This document shows, one piece after another, positions 18,183-27,963 of a stretch of DNA of 64,000 nucleotides. Made by a program: the position numbers and the translations under genes. The first letter of the stretch is position 1. Each line of letters begins with the position of its first letter. The notes under the pieces were generated by a model. That model saw only the letters and a list, made by a program, of their open reading frames with translations. It was not told the origin of the DNA and ran no database searches. Source of the stretch: Mycobacterium sp. SMC-4 (GTDB lineage Bacteria; Actinomycetota; Actinomycetes; Mycobacteriales; Mycobacteriaceae); contig NZ_CP079869.1 in NCBI RefSeq assembly GCF_025263265.1, positions 558,001 to 622,000 on the forward strand, given 5' to 3'.

Positions 18183-19244
18183 GTGGCGGGCGAGCCGAAA
18201 GCGAAAGTCATTCCGCTGCACTCGAATTCGAGTCGTAGCGCCGCTCAGCGACGCAGCGCGACCCAGCGTGCCGACAGTTCGCGCCGACATCCGTCCTCGC
18301 TGGCCGATTCCGACAGCCGCGCCACGGCCGAGGAACTCGACGCCGTCATCCGCGAGATCGATCAACATCGTGCCGGCGCCGACGGTGCCGGCACCGAGCC
18401 CAACGAGCTCGCCAAGAAGATCGCCGCGGTGGCCGACTTCGTCCGCAAGAGGATGACCGGTGACTACACCGTCGACGAGTTCGGCTTCGACCCCCACCTC
18501 AACGAAGCAATCTTCCTTCCTTTGCTGAGAGTGTTCTTCAACTCCTGGTTCCGGGTGGAGGTCAGCGGGATCGAGAACCTGCCGGAGTCCGGCGCGGCGT
18601 TGGTGGTGGCCAACCACGCCGGGGTGCTGCCGATGGACGGTCTGATGGCCTCGGTCGCAGTGCGCGACCATCACCCCGCCCATCGCTACCTCCGGCTGCT
18701 GGCCGCCGACATGGTGTTCGACATGCCGGCGGTCGGGCAGGCCGCGCGTAAGGCCGGGCACACCATGGCCTGCACCGACGACGCGCACCGGCTGCTCGTG
18801 GCCGGCGAGCTGACCGCGGTGTTCCCGGAGGGCTACAAAGGCCTGGGCAAGCGTTTCCAGGACCGCTACAAGCTGCAGCGCTTCGGCCGGGGCGGGTTCG
18901 TCTCCGCCGCGCTACGCACCCAGGCGCCGATCGTGCCGTGCTCGATCGTGGGGTCTGAGGAGATCTATCCGATGGTCGCCGACGTCAAGTTGTTGGCGCG
19001 GTTGCTCGGACTGCCGTACTTCCCGGTGACGCCGTTGTTCCCGCTGGCAGGACCGCTGGGCCTGGTGCCGCTGCCGTCGAAGTGGTACATCGAGTTCGGT
19101 GAGCCGATCCAGACGACCGATTACGACGAGGCCGCCGCTGATGATCCGATGGTCACCTTCGACCTCACCGACCAGGTGCGCGAGACCATCCAACAGACGC
19201 TCTACCGGCTGCTGGCCAACCGCCGTAACACCTTTTTCGGCTGA
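18183..19244 (+). CDS. PlsC-like acyltransferase (Rv0502 type)
   Basis: 353 residues of the lysophospholipid acyltransferase family, expected at the inner face of the membrane and using acyl-CoA. A basic, Ser-rich N-terminus (1-50) precedes the domain. Motif I reads VANHAGVLPMDG, an HX6D spacing in place of the usual HX4D, and motif III is AVFPEGYKGLGKRF. The same spacing is present in the M. tuberculosis homologue as I recall it, so it defines this subfamily. GAGAGGA lies 9 nt before the GTG start. The acceptor is unknown. Confidence 0.88.
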   Translation: MAGEPKAKVIPLHSNSSRSAAQRRSATQRADSSRRHPSSLADSDSRATAEELDAVIREIDQHRAGADGAGTEPNELAKKIAAVADFVRKRMTGDYTVDEFGFDPHLNEAIFLPLLRVFFNSWFRVEVSGIENLPESGAALVVANHAGVLPMDGLMASVAVRDHHPAHRYLRLLAADMVFDMPAVGQAARKAGHTMACTDDAHRLLVAGELTAVFPEGYKGLGKRFQDRYKLQRFGRGGFVSAALRTQAPIVPCSIVGSEEIYPMVADVKLLARLLGLPYFPVTPLFPLAGPLGLVPLPSKWYIEFGEPIQTTDYDEAAADDPMVTFDLTDQVRETIQQTLYRLLANRRNTFFG

Positions 19245-19258
19245 CCGGCCAGTGCAGG

Positions 19259-19798
19259 TCAATCGGCCTGTGCGGTTTGCTTGGCAACCATCTTCCGCAG
19301 GGCCTCGTCGCGGGCCGCGGCGATCCGGTCGCTGATCTCGTCGGCCTCGGTGTCGGATTGGGCTTCACCCATCACCGTGACGACGCTCGTCAGTACCGGG
19401 GCACCGTGTTCGTCGGTGACCTCGCCACGAACCTCGGTGACCACGGCGCCGTGCGACTCGGTCACCGAGTCGAGGTAGGAGTCGAAGAAGAGTTTGTCGC
19501 CGGCCAGTATCGGCCGGTGGAAGGTGATCTTCTGGTCGCGATGCAGCACCCGTTCCATGTTGATGGGCACGTCGAACTGGTTGAAGATCTCCAATTGCAC
19601 CCGCCGCCCGGCGACGGCCAGGAACGTCAGCGACGCGATCAGGGCGTCGTGTCCGCACTCCTGGGCGGCGGCCTCGTCATAGTGCGCGGGGTGCTCGTCT
19701 TTGACGGCACGGGCGAACTCGCGGATCTTCTCGCGGCCGACCTCGAAGTAATCCGGGTACCGGTAATGGGTCCCGATGATGTTCTCGGCGATGCTCAT
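19259..19798 (-). CDS. FAS1-like dehydratase-domain protein (HadA/HadC-like, Rv0504c type)
   Basis: 179 residues starting [28 protein letters not shown], the N-terminal hot-dog signature of the UPF0336/HadA-HadC family. HadA and HadC are the non-catalytic partners of HadB in the FAS-II 3-hydroxyacyl-ACP dehydratase; this protein likewise lacks the catalytic D-H hydratase motif. It is a paralogue of these proteins encoded away from the hadABC operon. It is on the minus strand with serB1 upstream of it; convergent to the acyltransferase gene with 14 bp between. The cmaA2 gene that I recall between them in M. tuberculosis is absent. Confidence 0.87.
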   Translation of the reverse strand: MSIAENIIGTHYRYPDYFEVGREKIREFARAVKDEHPAHYDEAAAQECGHDALIASLTFLAVAGRRVQLEIFNQFDVPINMERVLHRDQKITFHRPILAGDKLFFDSYLDSVTESHGAVVTEVRGEVTDEHGAPVLTSVVTVMGEAQSDTEADEISDRIAAARDEALRKMVAKQTAQAD

Positions 19799-19859
19799 GC
19801 TGGCGCGTTCTTCCGTTGCTCGTCAGGTGGCGGCGCGAGCCTATCAGCGGAGCCAGGTC

Positions 19860-20765
19860 TCACTTTCGGTCGCGGCGCGACACCGCCGCGGCCAGCGCTC
19901 CGCCCGCGGCGCCCAGCGCCAGCGCCGAGGGGACCCCGATCCGGGCGGCCTTGCGGGCGGTGCGGAAGTCGCGGATCTCCCAACCGCGCTGGCGGGCCAG
20001 GTCGCGTAGGTGGTTGTCCGGGTTGATCGCGACCGCGGTGCCGACCAGCGACAACATCGGCACGTCGTTGAAGCTGTCCGAGTAGGCGGTGCAGCGCCGC
20101 AGGTTCAGCCCCTCGCGGATGGCCAGTGAGCGCACCGCGTGGGCCTTGCCGACGCCGTGCAGCAGGTCGCCGACCAGTCGGCCGGTGAACACCCCGTCGA
20201 CGGACTCGGCCACCGTGCCCAGCGCGCCGGTCAACCCCAGCCGCCGGGCAATCGTCTCTGCCAGCTCATAGGGCGTTGCCGTCACCAGCCAGACCTGCTG
20301 GCCCGCGTCGAGGTGCATCTGCGCCAGCGCCCGGGTGCCGGGCCAGATCTTGTCGGCGATGATCTCGTCGTAGATCTCCTCGCCCAACGCGACCAACTCG
20401 GCGGTGGATCGGCCCTCGATGAAAGACAGCGCCTTGCGCCGGCCGGCGGCCACGTCGTCGCTGTTCTCCCGGCCGGTGAGCTGGAACTTGGCCTGCGCGA
20501 CAGCGAACCGGGCGAGGTCGGAGTAGGTGAAGTAGTCCCGCGCGGCCAGCCCGCGGGCGAAGTGCACCAACGACGACCCGTGGACCAAGGTGTTGTCGAC
20601 GTCGAAGAACGCCGCGGCGGTCAGATCAGGTGGCGGCTGCGGCGGGCCCGCGGCCTGCTCAGGCAGTTCGGTCAGGCCGAGGGCAGCGGCCTCCGCACTG
20701 GCCTGACCGGCGAGTTCCTGCGCCCGGTCGGCGAACCCGCCCTCCCTCTCCCCGGTATCGGACAC
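19860..20765 (-). CDS. serB1: HAD-IB family hydrolase, SerB1 type
   Basis: 301 residues of the haloacid dehalogenase superfamily, class IB. The nucleophile and acid-base pair are Asp55 and Asp57 in [13 protein letters not shown]; later motifs are [10 protein letters not shown] and [11 protein letters not shown]. The C-terminus has a hydrophobic segment (about 276-295) that could anchor it. Annotated as phosphoserine phosphatase in M. tuberculosis, but its family also contains lipid phosphatases, so serine synthesis is not certain. GTG at 20765 has a TACTGT -10 element 7 nt upstream, so it is probably leaderless. Confidence 0.87.
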   Translation of the reverse strand: MSDTGEREGGFADRAQELAGQASAEAAALGLTELPEQAAGPPQPPPDLTAAAFFDVDNTLVHGSSLVHFARGLAARDYFTYSDLARFAVAQAKFQLTGRENSDDVAAGRRKALSFIEGRSTAELVALGEEIYDEIIADKIWPGTRALAQMHLDAGQQVWLVTATPYELAETIARRLGLTGALGTVAESVDGVFTGRLVGDLLHGVGKAHAVRSLAIREGLNLRRCTAYSDSFNDVPMLSLVGTAVAINPDNHLRDLARQRGWEIRDFRTARKAARIGVPSALALGAAGGALAAAVSRRDRK

Positions 20766-20772
20766 GGCTACA

Positions 20773-20798
20773 ACAGTAGGGCACCCGGGCGCAATACT
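20773..20798. promoter_or_regulatory. Divergent leaderless promoters for serB1 and the glutaredoxin-like gene
   Basis: The 39-bp gap holds TACTGT on the minus strand (20778-20773), 7 nt from the serB1 GTG, and AATACT on the plus strand (20793-20798), 6 nt from the GTG at 20805. Confidence 0.5.
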
Positions 20799-20804
20799 GG
20801 CGGA

Positions 20805-21077
20805 GTGGATCGCGCGGTGCAGTTGCTCTCCCGGCAGGGTTGCCCGATGTGTACGGCCGCGGCCGGCCGCCTGGCAGAGCTGGCCGACGAGTTGGGTTTC
20901 ACCCTGACCGTCACCGATGTCGACGAGGCGGCCGCGGCGGGGCAGCCCGCGTTGCGGGCGGAGTTCGGTGACCGGCTACCGGTGGTTCTGCTCGACGGGG
21001 CCGAACACTCCTACTGGGAGGTCGACGAGGCCCGACTGCGTGCCGACCTGGGCGGCCGAGGCGGAGCGCTTAGCTGA
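20805..21077 (+). CDS. Glutaredoxin-like protein with CPMC motif (Rv0508 type)
   Basis: 90 residues with a DUF836/glutaredoxin-like thioredoxin fold: [19 protein letters not shown] at the N-terminus carries the CxxC redox pair, and [21 protein letters not shown] gives the cis-Pro strand. It is probably a small cytosolic thiol-disulfide protein that could work with mycothiol or mycoredoxin, which is inference. The GTG at 20805 is chosen from a -10 element 6 nt upstream. It precedes hemA by 65 bp in the same direction. Confidence 0.88.
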   Translation: MDRAVQLLSRQGCPMCTAAAGRLAELADELGFTLTVTDVDEAAAAGQPALRAEFGDRLPVVLLDGAEHSYWEVDEARLRADLGGRGGALS

Positions 21078-21083
21078 GCGAAT

Positions 21084-21112
21084 TTGGTGGCCCAGCGGTC
21101 AGCGACTACCTT
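21084..21112 (+). promoter_or_regulatory. hemA promoter
   Basis: A -35 element TTGGTG (21084-21089) and a -10 element TACCTT (21107-21112) are separated by 17 bp. The predicted start of transcription is 21119-21120, which is the GTG of the 8-codon upstream ORF. Confidence 0.55.
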
Positions 21113-21119
21113 TGAACAC

Positions 21120-21146
21120 GTGGTGAGGGCGGTGATGGAGCCATGA
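21120..21146 (+). CDS. Candidate leaderless 8-codon upstream ORF coupled to hemA
   Basis: The frame GTG GTG AGG GCG GTG ATG GAG CCA TGA encodes MVRAVMEP. Its GTG falls on the predicted first base of the transcript, 7 nt after the -10 element, and its TGA overlaps the hemA ATG as ATGA (21143-21146). Ribosomes finishing it would be placed exactly on the hemA start. GGAG within it also provides a weak ribosome-binding site for hemA itself. No homologue can be judged from eight residues; this is a positional inference. Confidence 0.4.
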   Translation: MVRAVMEP

Positions 21147-22531
21147 GCGTACTGCTTTTCGGGGTGTCGCACCGCAGTGCGCCGGTGTCGGTGCTGGAAC
21201 AGCTGAGCACCGACGAGGCCGACCAGGCCAAGATCATCGAAGAGGTCCTGCGTTCGTCGCTGGTCACCGAGGCGATGGTGCTGTCCACATGCAACCGCAT
21301 CGAGGTCTACGCGGTGGTGGAAGCGTTCCACGGTGGTCTGTCGGTGATCGGCCAGATCCTGGCCGAGCACTCGGGCATGTCGCTGCAGGATCTCACCAAG
21401 TACGCCTATGTGCGCTACGCCGAAGCCGCCGTCGAGCACCTGTTCGCCGTGGCCAGCGGGCTGGACTCGGCGGTCATCGGCGAGCAGCAGGTGCTCGGCC
21501 AGGTGCGCCGGGCCTATGCCGCCGCCGAGGCCAATCACACGGTGGGACGCACGCTGCACGAGCTGTCCCAGCGGGCTTTGTCGGTGGGCAAGCGGGTGCA
21601 CACCGAAACCGGCATCGATGCCGCCGGCGCCTCGGTGGTGTCGGTCTCACTCGACATCGCCGAGCGCAAGCTGGGTTCGCTGGCCGGTCGCCGCGCGGTG
21701 GTGGTAGGGGCCGGTTCGATGGGCGCGTTGGCAGCCAAACAGCTGGTGCGCGCCGGGGTCGAGCGGATTCACGTAGTCAACCGGACCTTGCCGCGTGCCA
21801 AGCGGCTCGCCGAGACCATCGGCGGCCACGGTGTCGCCGCCGAGGCCTTTCCGTTCGATCATCTTCCTCCGCTGCTGACCGACGCCGACATCGTCATCAG
21901 TTGCACCGGCGCGGTGCGCCCGGTGGTGTCGCTGGCCGATGTGCACCGCGGCCTCGCGCATGGGACCGACCGTAAGCAGCTGGTGTTCTGCGATCTCGGG
22001 ATGCCCCGCGACGTGGATCCGGCGGTGGCAGGTCTGCCCGGGGTGTTGGTGGTCGACATGGAGCGCATCCAGCGCGAGCCCTCCGCCCGGGCGGCCGCCT
22101 CGGACGCTGATGCCGCCCGCACCATCGTCGCCGCCGAGGTCGCGCTCTACCTGGCGGGTCAGCGGATGGCCGAGGTCACCCCGACGGTCACCGCGCTGCG
22201 CCAGCGCGCGGCTGACGTCGTCGAGGCCGAGTTGCTGCGGCTGGACAACAGGCTGCCCGGCCTGGATTCGCTGCATCGCGACGAGGTGGCCAACACCGTG
22301 CGCCGGGTGGTCGACAAGCTCCTGCACGCACCCACGGTGCGCGTCAAGCAACTCGCCAGCGCGCCGGGTGGGGACAGCTACGCCGAGGCGTTGCGCGAAC
22401 TGTTCGAACTCGACCAGCAGGCGGTCGACGCCGTGGCCGCCGGTGAGCTGCCGCTTGACGGTCTGGACATCAATGCCGTCAGTGGTAGTGAAATATCGGT
22501 GGTGACAACAGATTTCGACACGTCCGAGTGA
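21143..22531 (+). CDS. hemA: Glutamyl-tRNA reductase HemA
   Basis: HemA reduces glutamyl-tRNA(Glu) to glutamate-1-semialdehyde with NADPH, the first committed and usually rate-limiting step of tetrapyrrole synthesis by the C5 route. The 462-residue protein has the catalytic Cys50 in STCNRIE, the [21 protein letters not shown] block, the NADPH-binding [16 protein letters not shown] and the C-terminal dimerisation helices. Its product is used by HemL, encoded 15 kb downstream at 36820. It is the first gene of the hemA-hemC-hemD-hemB operon. In other bacteria HemA is feedback-controlled by heme at the protein level; here the upstream ORF may add control. Confidence 0.97.
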   Translation: MSVLLFGVSHRSAPVSVLEQLSTDEADQAKIIEEVLRSSLVTEAMVLSTCNRIEVYAVVEAFHGGLSVIGQILAEHSGMSLQDLTKYAYVRYAEAAVEHLFAVASGLDSAVIGEQQVLGQVRRAYAAAEANHTVGRTLHELSQRALSVGKRVHTETGIDAAGASVVSVSLDIAERKLGSLAGRRAVVVGAGSMGALAAKQLVRAGVERIHVVNRTLPRAKRLAETIGGHGVAAEAFPFDHLPPLLTDADIVISCTGAVRPVVSLADVHRGLAHGTDRKQLVFCDLGMPRDVDPAVAGLPGVLVVDMERIQREPSARAAASDADAARTIVAAEVALYLAGQRMAEVTPTVTALRQRAADVVEAELLRLDNRLPGLDSLHRDEVANTVRRVVDKLLHAPTVRVKQLASAPGGDSYAEALRELFELDQQAVDAVAAGELPLDGLDINAVSGSEISVVTTDFDTSE

Positions 22532-22541
22532 CTCAACGCCC

Positions 22542-23495
22542 GTGGCGAGCCATCCCGTGATACGTCTGGGAACCCGCGGCAGCCTGCTGGCCACCACCCA
22601 GGCCGGGACCGTGCGCGACGCGCTGGTCGCCGCCGGCCACCCCGCCGAGTTGGTGATCATCTCCACCGAGGGTGACCGCCGTGCCGACGACCCCATCGCC
22701 GACATCGGCGTCGGGGTATTCACCGCGGCGCTGCGTGAGGCCATTGCCGACGGGACCGTCGACGCCGCCGTGCACTCGTACAAGGATCTTCCCACCGCGG
22801 CCGACCCGCGGTTCACCATCGCCGCTGCGCCGGTGCGTGAAGACGCCCGAGATGCGCTGGTGGCCCGCGATGGGATGGTGCTGGGCGAGTTGCCGGCCGG
22901 GTCGACGGTCGGCACCTCCTCCCCGCGGCGGGCGGCGCAGCTTAGAGCACTGGGTCTCGGTTTGGAAATCCGCCCCCTACGAGGCAACCTAGATACCAGG
23001 TTGAGCAGGGTAAGCCGCGGCGAACTCGACGCCATCGTGGTGGCCCGTGCGGGTCTGTCCCGTATCGGTCGCCTCGACGTCATCACCGAGACGTTGGAGC
23101 CGGTCCAGATGTTGCCGGCACCGGCGCAGGGAGCGTTGGCGATCGAGTGTCGTGCCGGCGACAACGGCCTGGTGAAACTGTTGGCGGAGTTGGACGACGC
23201 CGACACCCGGGCCGCGGTCACCGCCGAGCGAGCTCTGCTGGCCGAACTGGAGGCGGGATGTTCCGCACCGGTCGGCGCGATCGCCGAGGTGGTCGAGTCG
23301 ATCGATGAGGAGGGTCGTGTCTTCGAAGAGCTGTCGCTGCGCGGCTGCGTGGCGACGCTGGACGGATCCGACGTGATCCGCGCGTCCGGTATCGGGAAAC
23401 CCGATCGGGCCCGGGAGCTGGGTCTCTCGGTGGCCGAGGAGTTGTTCGAGCTGGGTGCACGCGATCTGTTGGACAAAGGCGGGAGAGACACATGA
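22542..23495 (+). CDS. hemC: Porphobilinogen deaminase (hydroxymethylbilane synthase) HemC
   Basis: HemC joins four porphobilinogen units into hydroxymethylbilane using a covalent dipyrromethane cofactor. The 317-residue protein has [14 protein letters not shown] at the N-terminus, HSYKDLPTA with the catalytic Asp region, [10 protein letters not shown] and the cofactor-bearing Cys240 in [14 protein letters not shown] at 22542 is used; GTG at 22557 (just before IRLGTRGS) is a possible alternative. Its last codons overlap hemD by 4 bp. Confidence 0.97.
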   Translation: MASHPVIRLGTRGSLLATTQAGTVRDALVAAGHPAELVIISTEGDRRADDPIADIGVGVFTAALREAIADGTVDAAVHSYKDLPTAADPRFTIAAAPVREDARDALVARDGMVLGELPAGSTVGTSSPRRAAQLRALGLGLEIRPLRGNLDTRLSRVSRGELDAIVVARAGLSRIGRLDVITETLEPVQMLPAPAQGALAIECRAGDNGLVKLLAELDDADTRAAVTAERALLAELEAGCSAPVGAIAEVVESIDEEGRVFEELSLRGCVATLDGSDVIRASGIGKPDRARELGLSVAEELFELGARDLLDKGGRDT

Positions 23496-25177
23496 GCTTG
23501 CGAGGACGCAAGGGCAAGCCCGGCCGCATCACGTTCGTCGGCTCCGGGCCCGGGGATCCGGGCCTGTTGACCACACGAGCCCGTGCCGTGCTGGCCAACG
23601 CCGCCCTGGTTTTCACCGATCCCGACGTGCCCGAGTCGGTGTTGGCGCTGGTCGGCACCGAGCTGCCGCCGCCGTCGGGGCCGCTGCCCGAGGTGGCAGC
23701 CGGCGCGGCCAAGGCCAACGGCGGCGATGCCGACAAGAACACCGACGCGCCGGCGGCCGAACCGGTCATCCCCGGTGGTCCCGATGTGCGTCCTGCGCTG
23801 GGCGACCCCTCCGAGGTCGCCAAGACGCTGGCCACCGAGGCCCGCACCGGCGTCGATGTCGTACGCCTGGTGGCGGGTGACCCGCTGTCGGTGGACTCGG
23901 TGATCACCGAGGTCAATGCGGTGGCCCGGACCCAGCTGAGCTTCGAGATCGTGCCGGGCCTGCCCGACACCACGGCGGTGCCCACCTATGCCGGCCTGCC
24001 GCTGGGGTCGTCACACACCGTGGCCGACGTGCGTGACCCCGACGTGGACTGGGCGGCGCTGGCCGCCGCACCGGGCCCGCTGATCCTGCACGCCACCGCA
24101 TCGCATCTGCCCGAAGCCGCGCGCACGTTGATCGATTTCGGCCTGGCCGAATCGACGCCGGCGGTGGTCACCGGAAACGGCACCACCTGCCAGCAGCGTT
24201 CGGTGGAGACCACGCTGGCCGGTCTGCTCGACAAGGCCGTCCTGGACAAGCCGGCACTGGCCGAGCCCGTCGGACCGCTGACCGGGACCCTGGTGGTGAC
24301 CATCGGGCGCACCGTCGCCCACCGCGCGAAGCTCAACTGGTGGGAGAGCCGCGCGCTGTACGGCTGGACCGTGCTGGTGCCGCGCACCAAGGACCAGGCC
24401 GGCGAGATGAGCGACCGATTGGTCACCCACGGGGCACTGCCCATCGAGGTGCCGACGATTGCCGTCGAACCGCCGCGCAGCCCGGCTCAGATGGAGCGCG
24501 CCGTCAAGGGTCTGGTCGACGGCCGGTTCCAGTGGGTGGTGTTCACCTCGACCAACGCGGTGCGCGCGGTGTGGGAGAAATTCAACGAGTTCGGTCTGGA
24601 CGCCCGCGCGTTCTCCGGGGTCAAGATCGCCTGCGTCGGGCAGGCCACCGCCGACCGGGTCCGTGCCTTCGGCATCAACCCCGAGCTGGTGCCCAGTGGT
24701 GAGCAGTCCTCGCTCGGTTTGTTGGATGACTTCCCGCCCTACGACGACGTGTTCGACCCGGTGAACCGGGTGCTGCTGCCACGCGCCGACATCGCCACCG
24801 AGACGCTGGCCGAGGGTCTGCGCGAACGCGGCTGGGAGATCGAGGATGTCACCGCCTACCGCACGGTGCGTGCGGCCCCGCCGCCGGCGCACACCCGCGA
24901 GATGATCAAGACGGGCGGATTCGACGCGGTGTGCTTCACGTCGAGCTCCACCGTGCGCAATCTGGTCGGTATCGCCGGGAAGCCGCACGCCCGCACCATC
25001 GTTGCGTGCATCGGGCCCAAGACCGCCGAGACCGCAGCGGAGTTCGGGTTGCGGGTCGACGTGCAGCCCGAGGTGGCCGCGGTCGGCCCGCTGGTGGAGG
25101 CGCTCGCCGAGCACGCTGCCCGGCTCCGCGCCGAGGGTGCCCTGCCGCCGCCGCGCAAAAAGAGCCGTCGCCGCTAG
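23492..25177 (+). CDS. hemD: HemD fusion: SUMT-like domain plus uroporphyrinogen-III synthase
   Basis: 561 residues with two domains. The N-terminal half (about 8-270) resembles the tetrapyrrole methylase fold ([18 protein letters not shown]), and the C-terminal half (from about 288) is a HEM4 uroporphyrinogen-III synthase ([10 protein letters not shown], then [13 protein letters not shown] and [11 protein letters not shown]). The methylase half has an insertion (about 65-100) rich in Ala, Pro and Asp and lacks several usual SUMT motifs, so methylation of uroporphyrinogen III is uncertain. The synthase half closes hydroxymethylbilane to uroporphyrinogen III. This fusion is normal in actinobacteria. 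A basic tail (KKSRRR) ends the protein. Confidence 0.94.
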   Translation: MSLRGRKGKPGRITFVGSGPGDPGLLTTRARAVLANAALVFTDPDVPESVLALVGTELPPPSGPLPEVAAGAAKANGGDADKNTDAPAAEPVIPGGPDVRPALGDPSEVAKTLATEARTGVDVVRLVAGDPLSVDSVITEVNAVARTQLSFEIVPGLPDTTAVPTYAGLPLGSSHTVADVRDPDVDWAALAAAPGPLILHATASHLPEAARTLIDFGLAESTPAVVTGNGTTCQQRSVETTLAGLLDKAVLDKPALAEPVGPLTGTLVVTIGRTVAHRAKLNWWESRALYGWTVLVPRTKDQAGEMSDRLVTHGALPIEVPTIAVEPPRSPAQMERAVKGLVDGRFQWVVFTSTNAVRAVWEKFNEFGLDARAFSGVKIACVGQATADRVRAFGINPELVPSGEQSSLGLLDDFPPYDDVFDPVNRVLLPRADIATETLAEGLRERGWEIEDVTAYRTVRAAPPPAHTREMIKTGGFDAVCFTSSSTVRNLVGIAGKPHARTIVACIGPKTAETAAEFGLRVDVQPEVAAVGPLVEALAEHAARLRAEGALPPPRKKSRRR

Positions 25178-25190
25178 CCGGGGGCCGCCG

Positions 25191-26171
25191 ATGAGCTTCC
25201 CGAGCCACCGCCCCAGGAGGCTGCGGACCACTGCAGCCATGCGTCGCCTGGTCGGCGAGACCACGCTGATGCCACGCCATCTCGTGCTGCCGATGTTCGT
25301 CGCCGACGGTCTGGACGAACCGCGGGAGATCGCGTCGATGCCCGGGGTGGTGCAGCACACCCGTGACTCTCTGCGCCGTGCCGCCGCTGAAGCCGTGCAA
25401 CTCGGCGTGGGCGGGCTGATGCTGTTCGGGGTTCCGCGCGGCGCCGACAAGGACGCCCACGGATCGGCAGGGATCGACCCCGACGGGATCCTCAATGTGG
25501 CGTTGCGCGATCTGGCGGCCGACCTCGGCGATGCCACGGTGGTGATGGCCGATACCTGCCTGGACGAGTTCACCGATCACGGACACTGCGGCGTGATCGA
25601 TGAGTCGGGCAGAGTGGACAATGACGCGACTAATCGGCGCTATGTCGAACTGGCGGTGGCGCAAGCAGATTCGGGTGCCCACGTGGTCAGCCCGAGCGGG
25701 ATGATGGACGGTCAGGTGGCCGCGATCCGGGATGGGCTGGACAGCGCCGGATTCACCGACACCGCGATCCTGGCTTACGCGGCCAAGTTCGCCTCCGGTT
25801 TCTACGGTCCGTTCCGGGAGGCCGTGGCCTCCAGCTTGGAGGGCGATCGCCGGACATACCAGCAGGATCCGGGCAATACCAGGGAGTCGATCCGGGAGAT
25901 CGAACTCGACCTGGCCGAGGGCGCGGACTTCATCATGGTCAAACCCGCGATGGCGTTTCTGGACGTAGTGGCCGCCGCGGCCGACATCTCGACGGTTCCG
26001 GTGGCGGCATACCAGGTCTCGGGCGAGTACTCGATGATCTGCGCCGCGGCCGAGAAGGGCTGGCTCGACCTGCACACCGTGGTGCTTGAGTCGCTGACCT
26101 CGATCCGGCGCGCGGGTGCCGACTTCGTGCTGACCTATTGGGCCGCCGATGCGGCACGTTGGCTGTCGTGA
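25191..26171 (+). CDS. hemB: Delta-aminolevulinic acid dehydratase HemB
   Basis: HemB condenses two aminolevulinate molecules to porphobilinogen. The 326-residue protein has the two Schiff-base lysines, Lys199 (AYAAKFAS) and Lys251 (IMVKPAM). The metal-site region reads [17 protein letters not shown], with two of the three cysteines of zinc-type enzymes replaced by other residues as in Mg-type family members, so the metal is not certain. ATG at 25191 gives [21 protein letters not shown], the standard start. The stop overlaps the next gene by 4 bp. Confidence 0.97.
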   Translation: MSFPSHRPRRLRTTAAMRRLVGETTLMPRHLVLPMFVADGLDEPREIASMPGVVQHTRDSLRRAAAEAVQLGVGGLMLFGVPRGADKDAHGSAGIDPDGILNVALRDLAADLGDATVVMADTCLDEFTDHGHCGVIDESGRVDNDATNRRYVELAVAQADSGAHVVSPSGMMDGQVAAIRDGLDSAGFTDTAILAYAAKFASGFYGPFREAVASSLEGDRRTYQQDPGNTRESIREIELDLAEGADFIMVKPAMAFLDVVAAAADISTVPVAAYQVSGEYSMICAAAEKGWLDLHTVVLESLTSIRRAGADFVLTYWAADAARWLS

Positions 26172-26608
26172 CCGAACCGCCGGCCGCCCCGGGCGGCCCT
26201 GACGGGTCACCCCCGGTCCGCCCGCCCGATGTCGACACGGCGTGCTTGTTGTGGCTGGTGGCTCTGCCGCTGATGGTGGCCGGGTACCTGGTTGACCTGT
26301 TCACCGTCCAGAACGGGCAAAGCGGCCTGTTCCTGGCCATCAACGGTGTGTTCGTTGCGGTGCTCGCCGCGGTCGTGGCGACCTTCGTGTACTTGATGCG
26401 GCAGGGCTACCGCTGGGCGCGCACCTGCCTGACCGGCGGTGCGATCGCCGCGGTGGTCTACTCGGTGAGCAACCTTTTCGGTGTCGAACGGTTGAACCCC
26501 GCGGCGGCGCTCGGCTATGCCGCACCGGTGATCATCGGTTCGGTGCTGATCGTCGGCGGCATGTATCTGCTGCACCGCAAGGAAGCCCATGAATTCTTCG
26601 CCCGGTGA
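26168..26608 (+). CDS. Small membrane protein of the hem operon, four predicted helices
   Basis: 146 residues. After a Pro-rich N-terminus come four hydrophobic segments (about 26-46, 55-77, 88-106 and 118-138) and a short charged tail. It starts at GTG 26168 in a GTGA overlap with hemB, so it is translationally coupled. I recall hemB being followed by small membrane-protein genes (Rv0513, Rv0514) in M. tuberculosis. No motif suggests an enzyme. A role near heme or the respiratory chain would be inference from position alone. Confidence 0.8.
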   Translation: MTEPPAAPGGPDGSPPVRPPDVDTACLLWLVALPLMVAGYLVDLFTVQNGQSGLFLAINGVFVAVLAAVVATFVYLMRQGYRWARTCLTGGAIAAVVYSVSNLFGVERLNPAAALGYAAPVIIGSVLIVGGMYLLHRKEAHEFFAR

Positions 26609-27087
26609 TTGGTTACGCTGACCCGACCATGACCGCGTCATCCTCGTCGCCGTCCTCCGCTGGGCGCCCCCGCGTCGTCGACGTGGCGTTCTGGATCTGC
26701 ATCGCCGGCGCGGTGGTGCTGATCGTGGGCGGGCTGATGGCCGCCAGTGCCACGTTCGACGCCGCCCGCTCGGCGATCCCCGACGACGTCGGCGACGACC
26801 AGGTGCGCACTTATCTGACGATCTACCGGACCACCGGAATCGGGGCGGTACTGCTGGGTGGCGCGTCGGCGTACCTGGCCGGGCAGGCCCGCCGCGGTGA
26901 CGCCCGCTTCCGTCGTGCGCTGGTGGGTCTGACGTGGGCCACCGTCGTGGTGGTCGTGCTGCTGGCCATCGGCATCGGGGTCGCCCAGCCGCTGATCCTG
27001 TTGGCGCAGCTACCACTGCTGATCGGTGCGCTGCTGTTCGTCCGGCCGGCCGCGAGCCGGTGGTTTCACCCCGAGGATCGGCGATGA
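26605..27087 (+). CDS. Membrane protein of the hem operon
   Basis: About 160 residues with four hydrophobic segments (about 24-46, 75-92, 104-128 and 130-146) and an acidic loop between the first two. GTG at 26605 continues the 4-bp overlap pattern of this operon; ATG at 26629, preceded by TACGCT 9 nt upstream, is an equally reasonable start and would give 152 residues. No recognised domain. Its conservation with the genes on both sides was not testable here. Confidence 0.75.
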   Translation: MIGYADPTMTASSSSPSSAGRPRVVDVAFWICIAGAVVLIVGGLMAASATFDAARSAIPDDVGDDQVRTYLTIYRTTGIGAVLLGGASAYLAGQARRGDARFRRALVGLTWATVVVVVLLAIGIGVAQPLILLAQLPLLIGALLFVRPAASRWFHPEDRR

Positions 27088-27575
27088 CCGAAGCCACCGA
27101 CACCACCGAGGTGTTGTTCTACGAGCAGGGTGCGAGCTGGCTGTGGGTGCTGGCCGGCCCCGGCGCAGGCGTGGCCATGGCGATGATCCAGATGTCGGCC
27201 GGCTACGGCATCCAGTGGATGGTGCCCGGCCTGTTCTTCATCCTGGTGACCCTTTTCCTGAGCATCCAGGTCAAGGCGGCCCGCATCCACACCTCGGTCG
27301 AACTCACGCCCGAGAAGTTGCGCCAGGGCACCGAGGTCCTGTTGGTCGACGAGATCGTCCGGGTCTACCCCGAGGCCAGCGGCGCCGAGACACCGAAGTG
27401 GCAGTACGCCCGGGCGCTCGGCGAGCTCACCGGCGTGCCACGGGGCCGCACCGGCATCGGGCTGCGGCTGACCAACGACAGGACCGCCCAGGCGTGGGCC
27501 CGCAAGCATCACCAGCTGCGGGCGGCGCTGACCAACCTGCTCGACGAACGCATCCCCCCGGAGCCCGCGCCGTGA
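27084..27575 (+). CDS. Membrane-anchored protein, DUF3093-like by impression
   Basis: 163 residues: a short N-terminus (MTEATDTTEVLFYEQGAS), two adjacent hydrophobic segments (about 18-36 and 42-62), then a cytosolic domain with VELTPEKLRQGTEVLLVDEIVRVYPEA and TGIGLRLTNDRTAQAWARKH. The two-helix plus beta-rich tail layout resembles DUF3093 or bacterial PH-type membrane proteins; the match is by impression. ATG at 27084 overlaps the previous stop as ATGA. Confidence 0.75.
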   Translation: MTEATDTTEVLFYEQGASWLWVLAGPGAGVAMAMIQMSAGYGIQWMVPGLFFILVTLFLSIQVKAARIHTSVELTPEKLRQGTEVLLVDEIVRVYPEASGAETPKWQYARALGELTGVPRGRTGIGLRLTNDRTAQAWARKHHQLRAALTNLLDERIPPEPAP

Positions 27576-27847
27576 CACGACGCGCTGTCGTCGAGTTACT
27601 GGTGGCGGTGGTCGTTGCCGCCGGGGCTGTGCTGAGCTGGCTCGCGGCCTCGTCTGCGGTCGTCGTCGCGCCGATCCTGGAGGGGGAGCCGGCCACGGTG
27701 TCGCAGGTGTACTCCGCGCCGCTGCTGACGCTGTCGCTGCTACTGGCCACCGTCGCCGGGGTTGCGGCGGTGCTCGGCCTGACCCGGGTAGCCCGCCAGC
27801 GCCTCACGCCGGACCGCCCCGCCTCGGCATTGAGTTCCGGGTCGTGA
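27572..27847 (+). CDS. Small membrane protein, last gene of the hem operon (Rv0514 type)
   Basis: 91 residues with two hydrophobic segments (about 6-33 and 48-70) around a short external loop, and a basic C-terminus. GTG at 27572 overlaps the previous stop by 4 bp. It matches Rv0514 in size and start (MTRR). No function known. A weak GC hairpin at 27881-27895 (GGGCG...CGCCC) downstream may end the operon. Confidence 0.78.
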   Translation: MTRRAVVELLVAVVVAAGAVLSWLAASSAVVVAPILEGEPATVSQVYSAPLLTLSLLLATVAGVAAVLGLTRVARQRLTPDRPASALSSGS

Positions 27848-27927
27848 TTCGGCCCTGCCGCACAGCCGTCATTGCTCACAGGGCGCGAACCGCCCGCTGA
27901 GCGTGGTGTTACTCTCACCACAACGGC

Positions 27928-27956
27928 TTGGTACAAAGTGCAGAATTTGTAACACT
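27928..27956 (+). promoter_or_regulatory. Promoter of the MpaB-tetR operon, leaderless
   Basis: -35 TTGGTA (27928-27933), 17-bp spacer, -10 AACACT (27951-27956), predicted start at 27963-27964, which is the ATG. The inverted repeat TACAAA-N8-TTTGTA lies inside the spacer. Confidence 0.5.
27932..27951. promoter_or_regulatory. TetR-type operator (inverted repeat)
   Basis: TACAAA (27932-27937) and TTTGTA (27946-27951) form a perfect 6-bp inverted repeat with an 8-nt spacer, 20 bp in all, covering the region between -35 and -10. A second, wider pair GTGTTAC (27906-27912) / GTAACAC (27949-27955) surrounds it. The TetR gene lies second in the operon, so autoregulation is likely. Confidence 0.5.
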
Positions 27957-27963
27957 GTTGCTC

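Noticed and set aside
27881..27895. Terminator hairpin after the hem operon
   Set aside because: The stem is only 5 bp with no T-tract, too weak to list as a feature.
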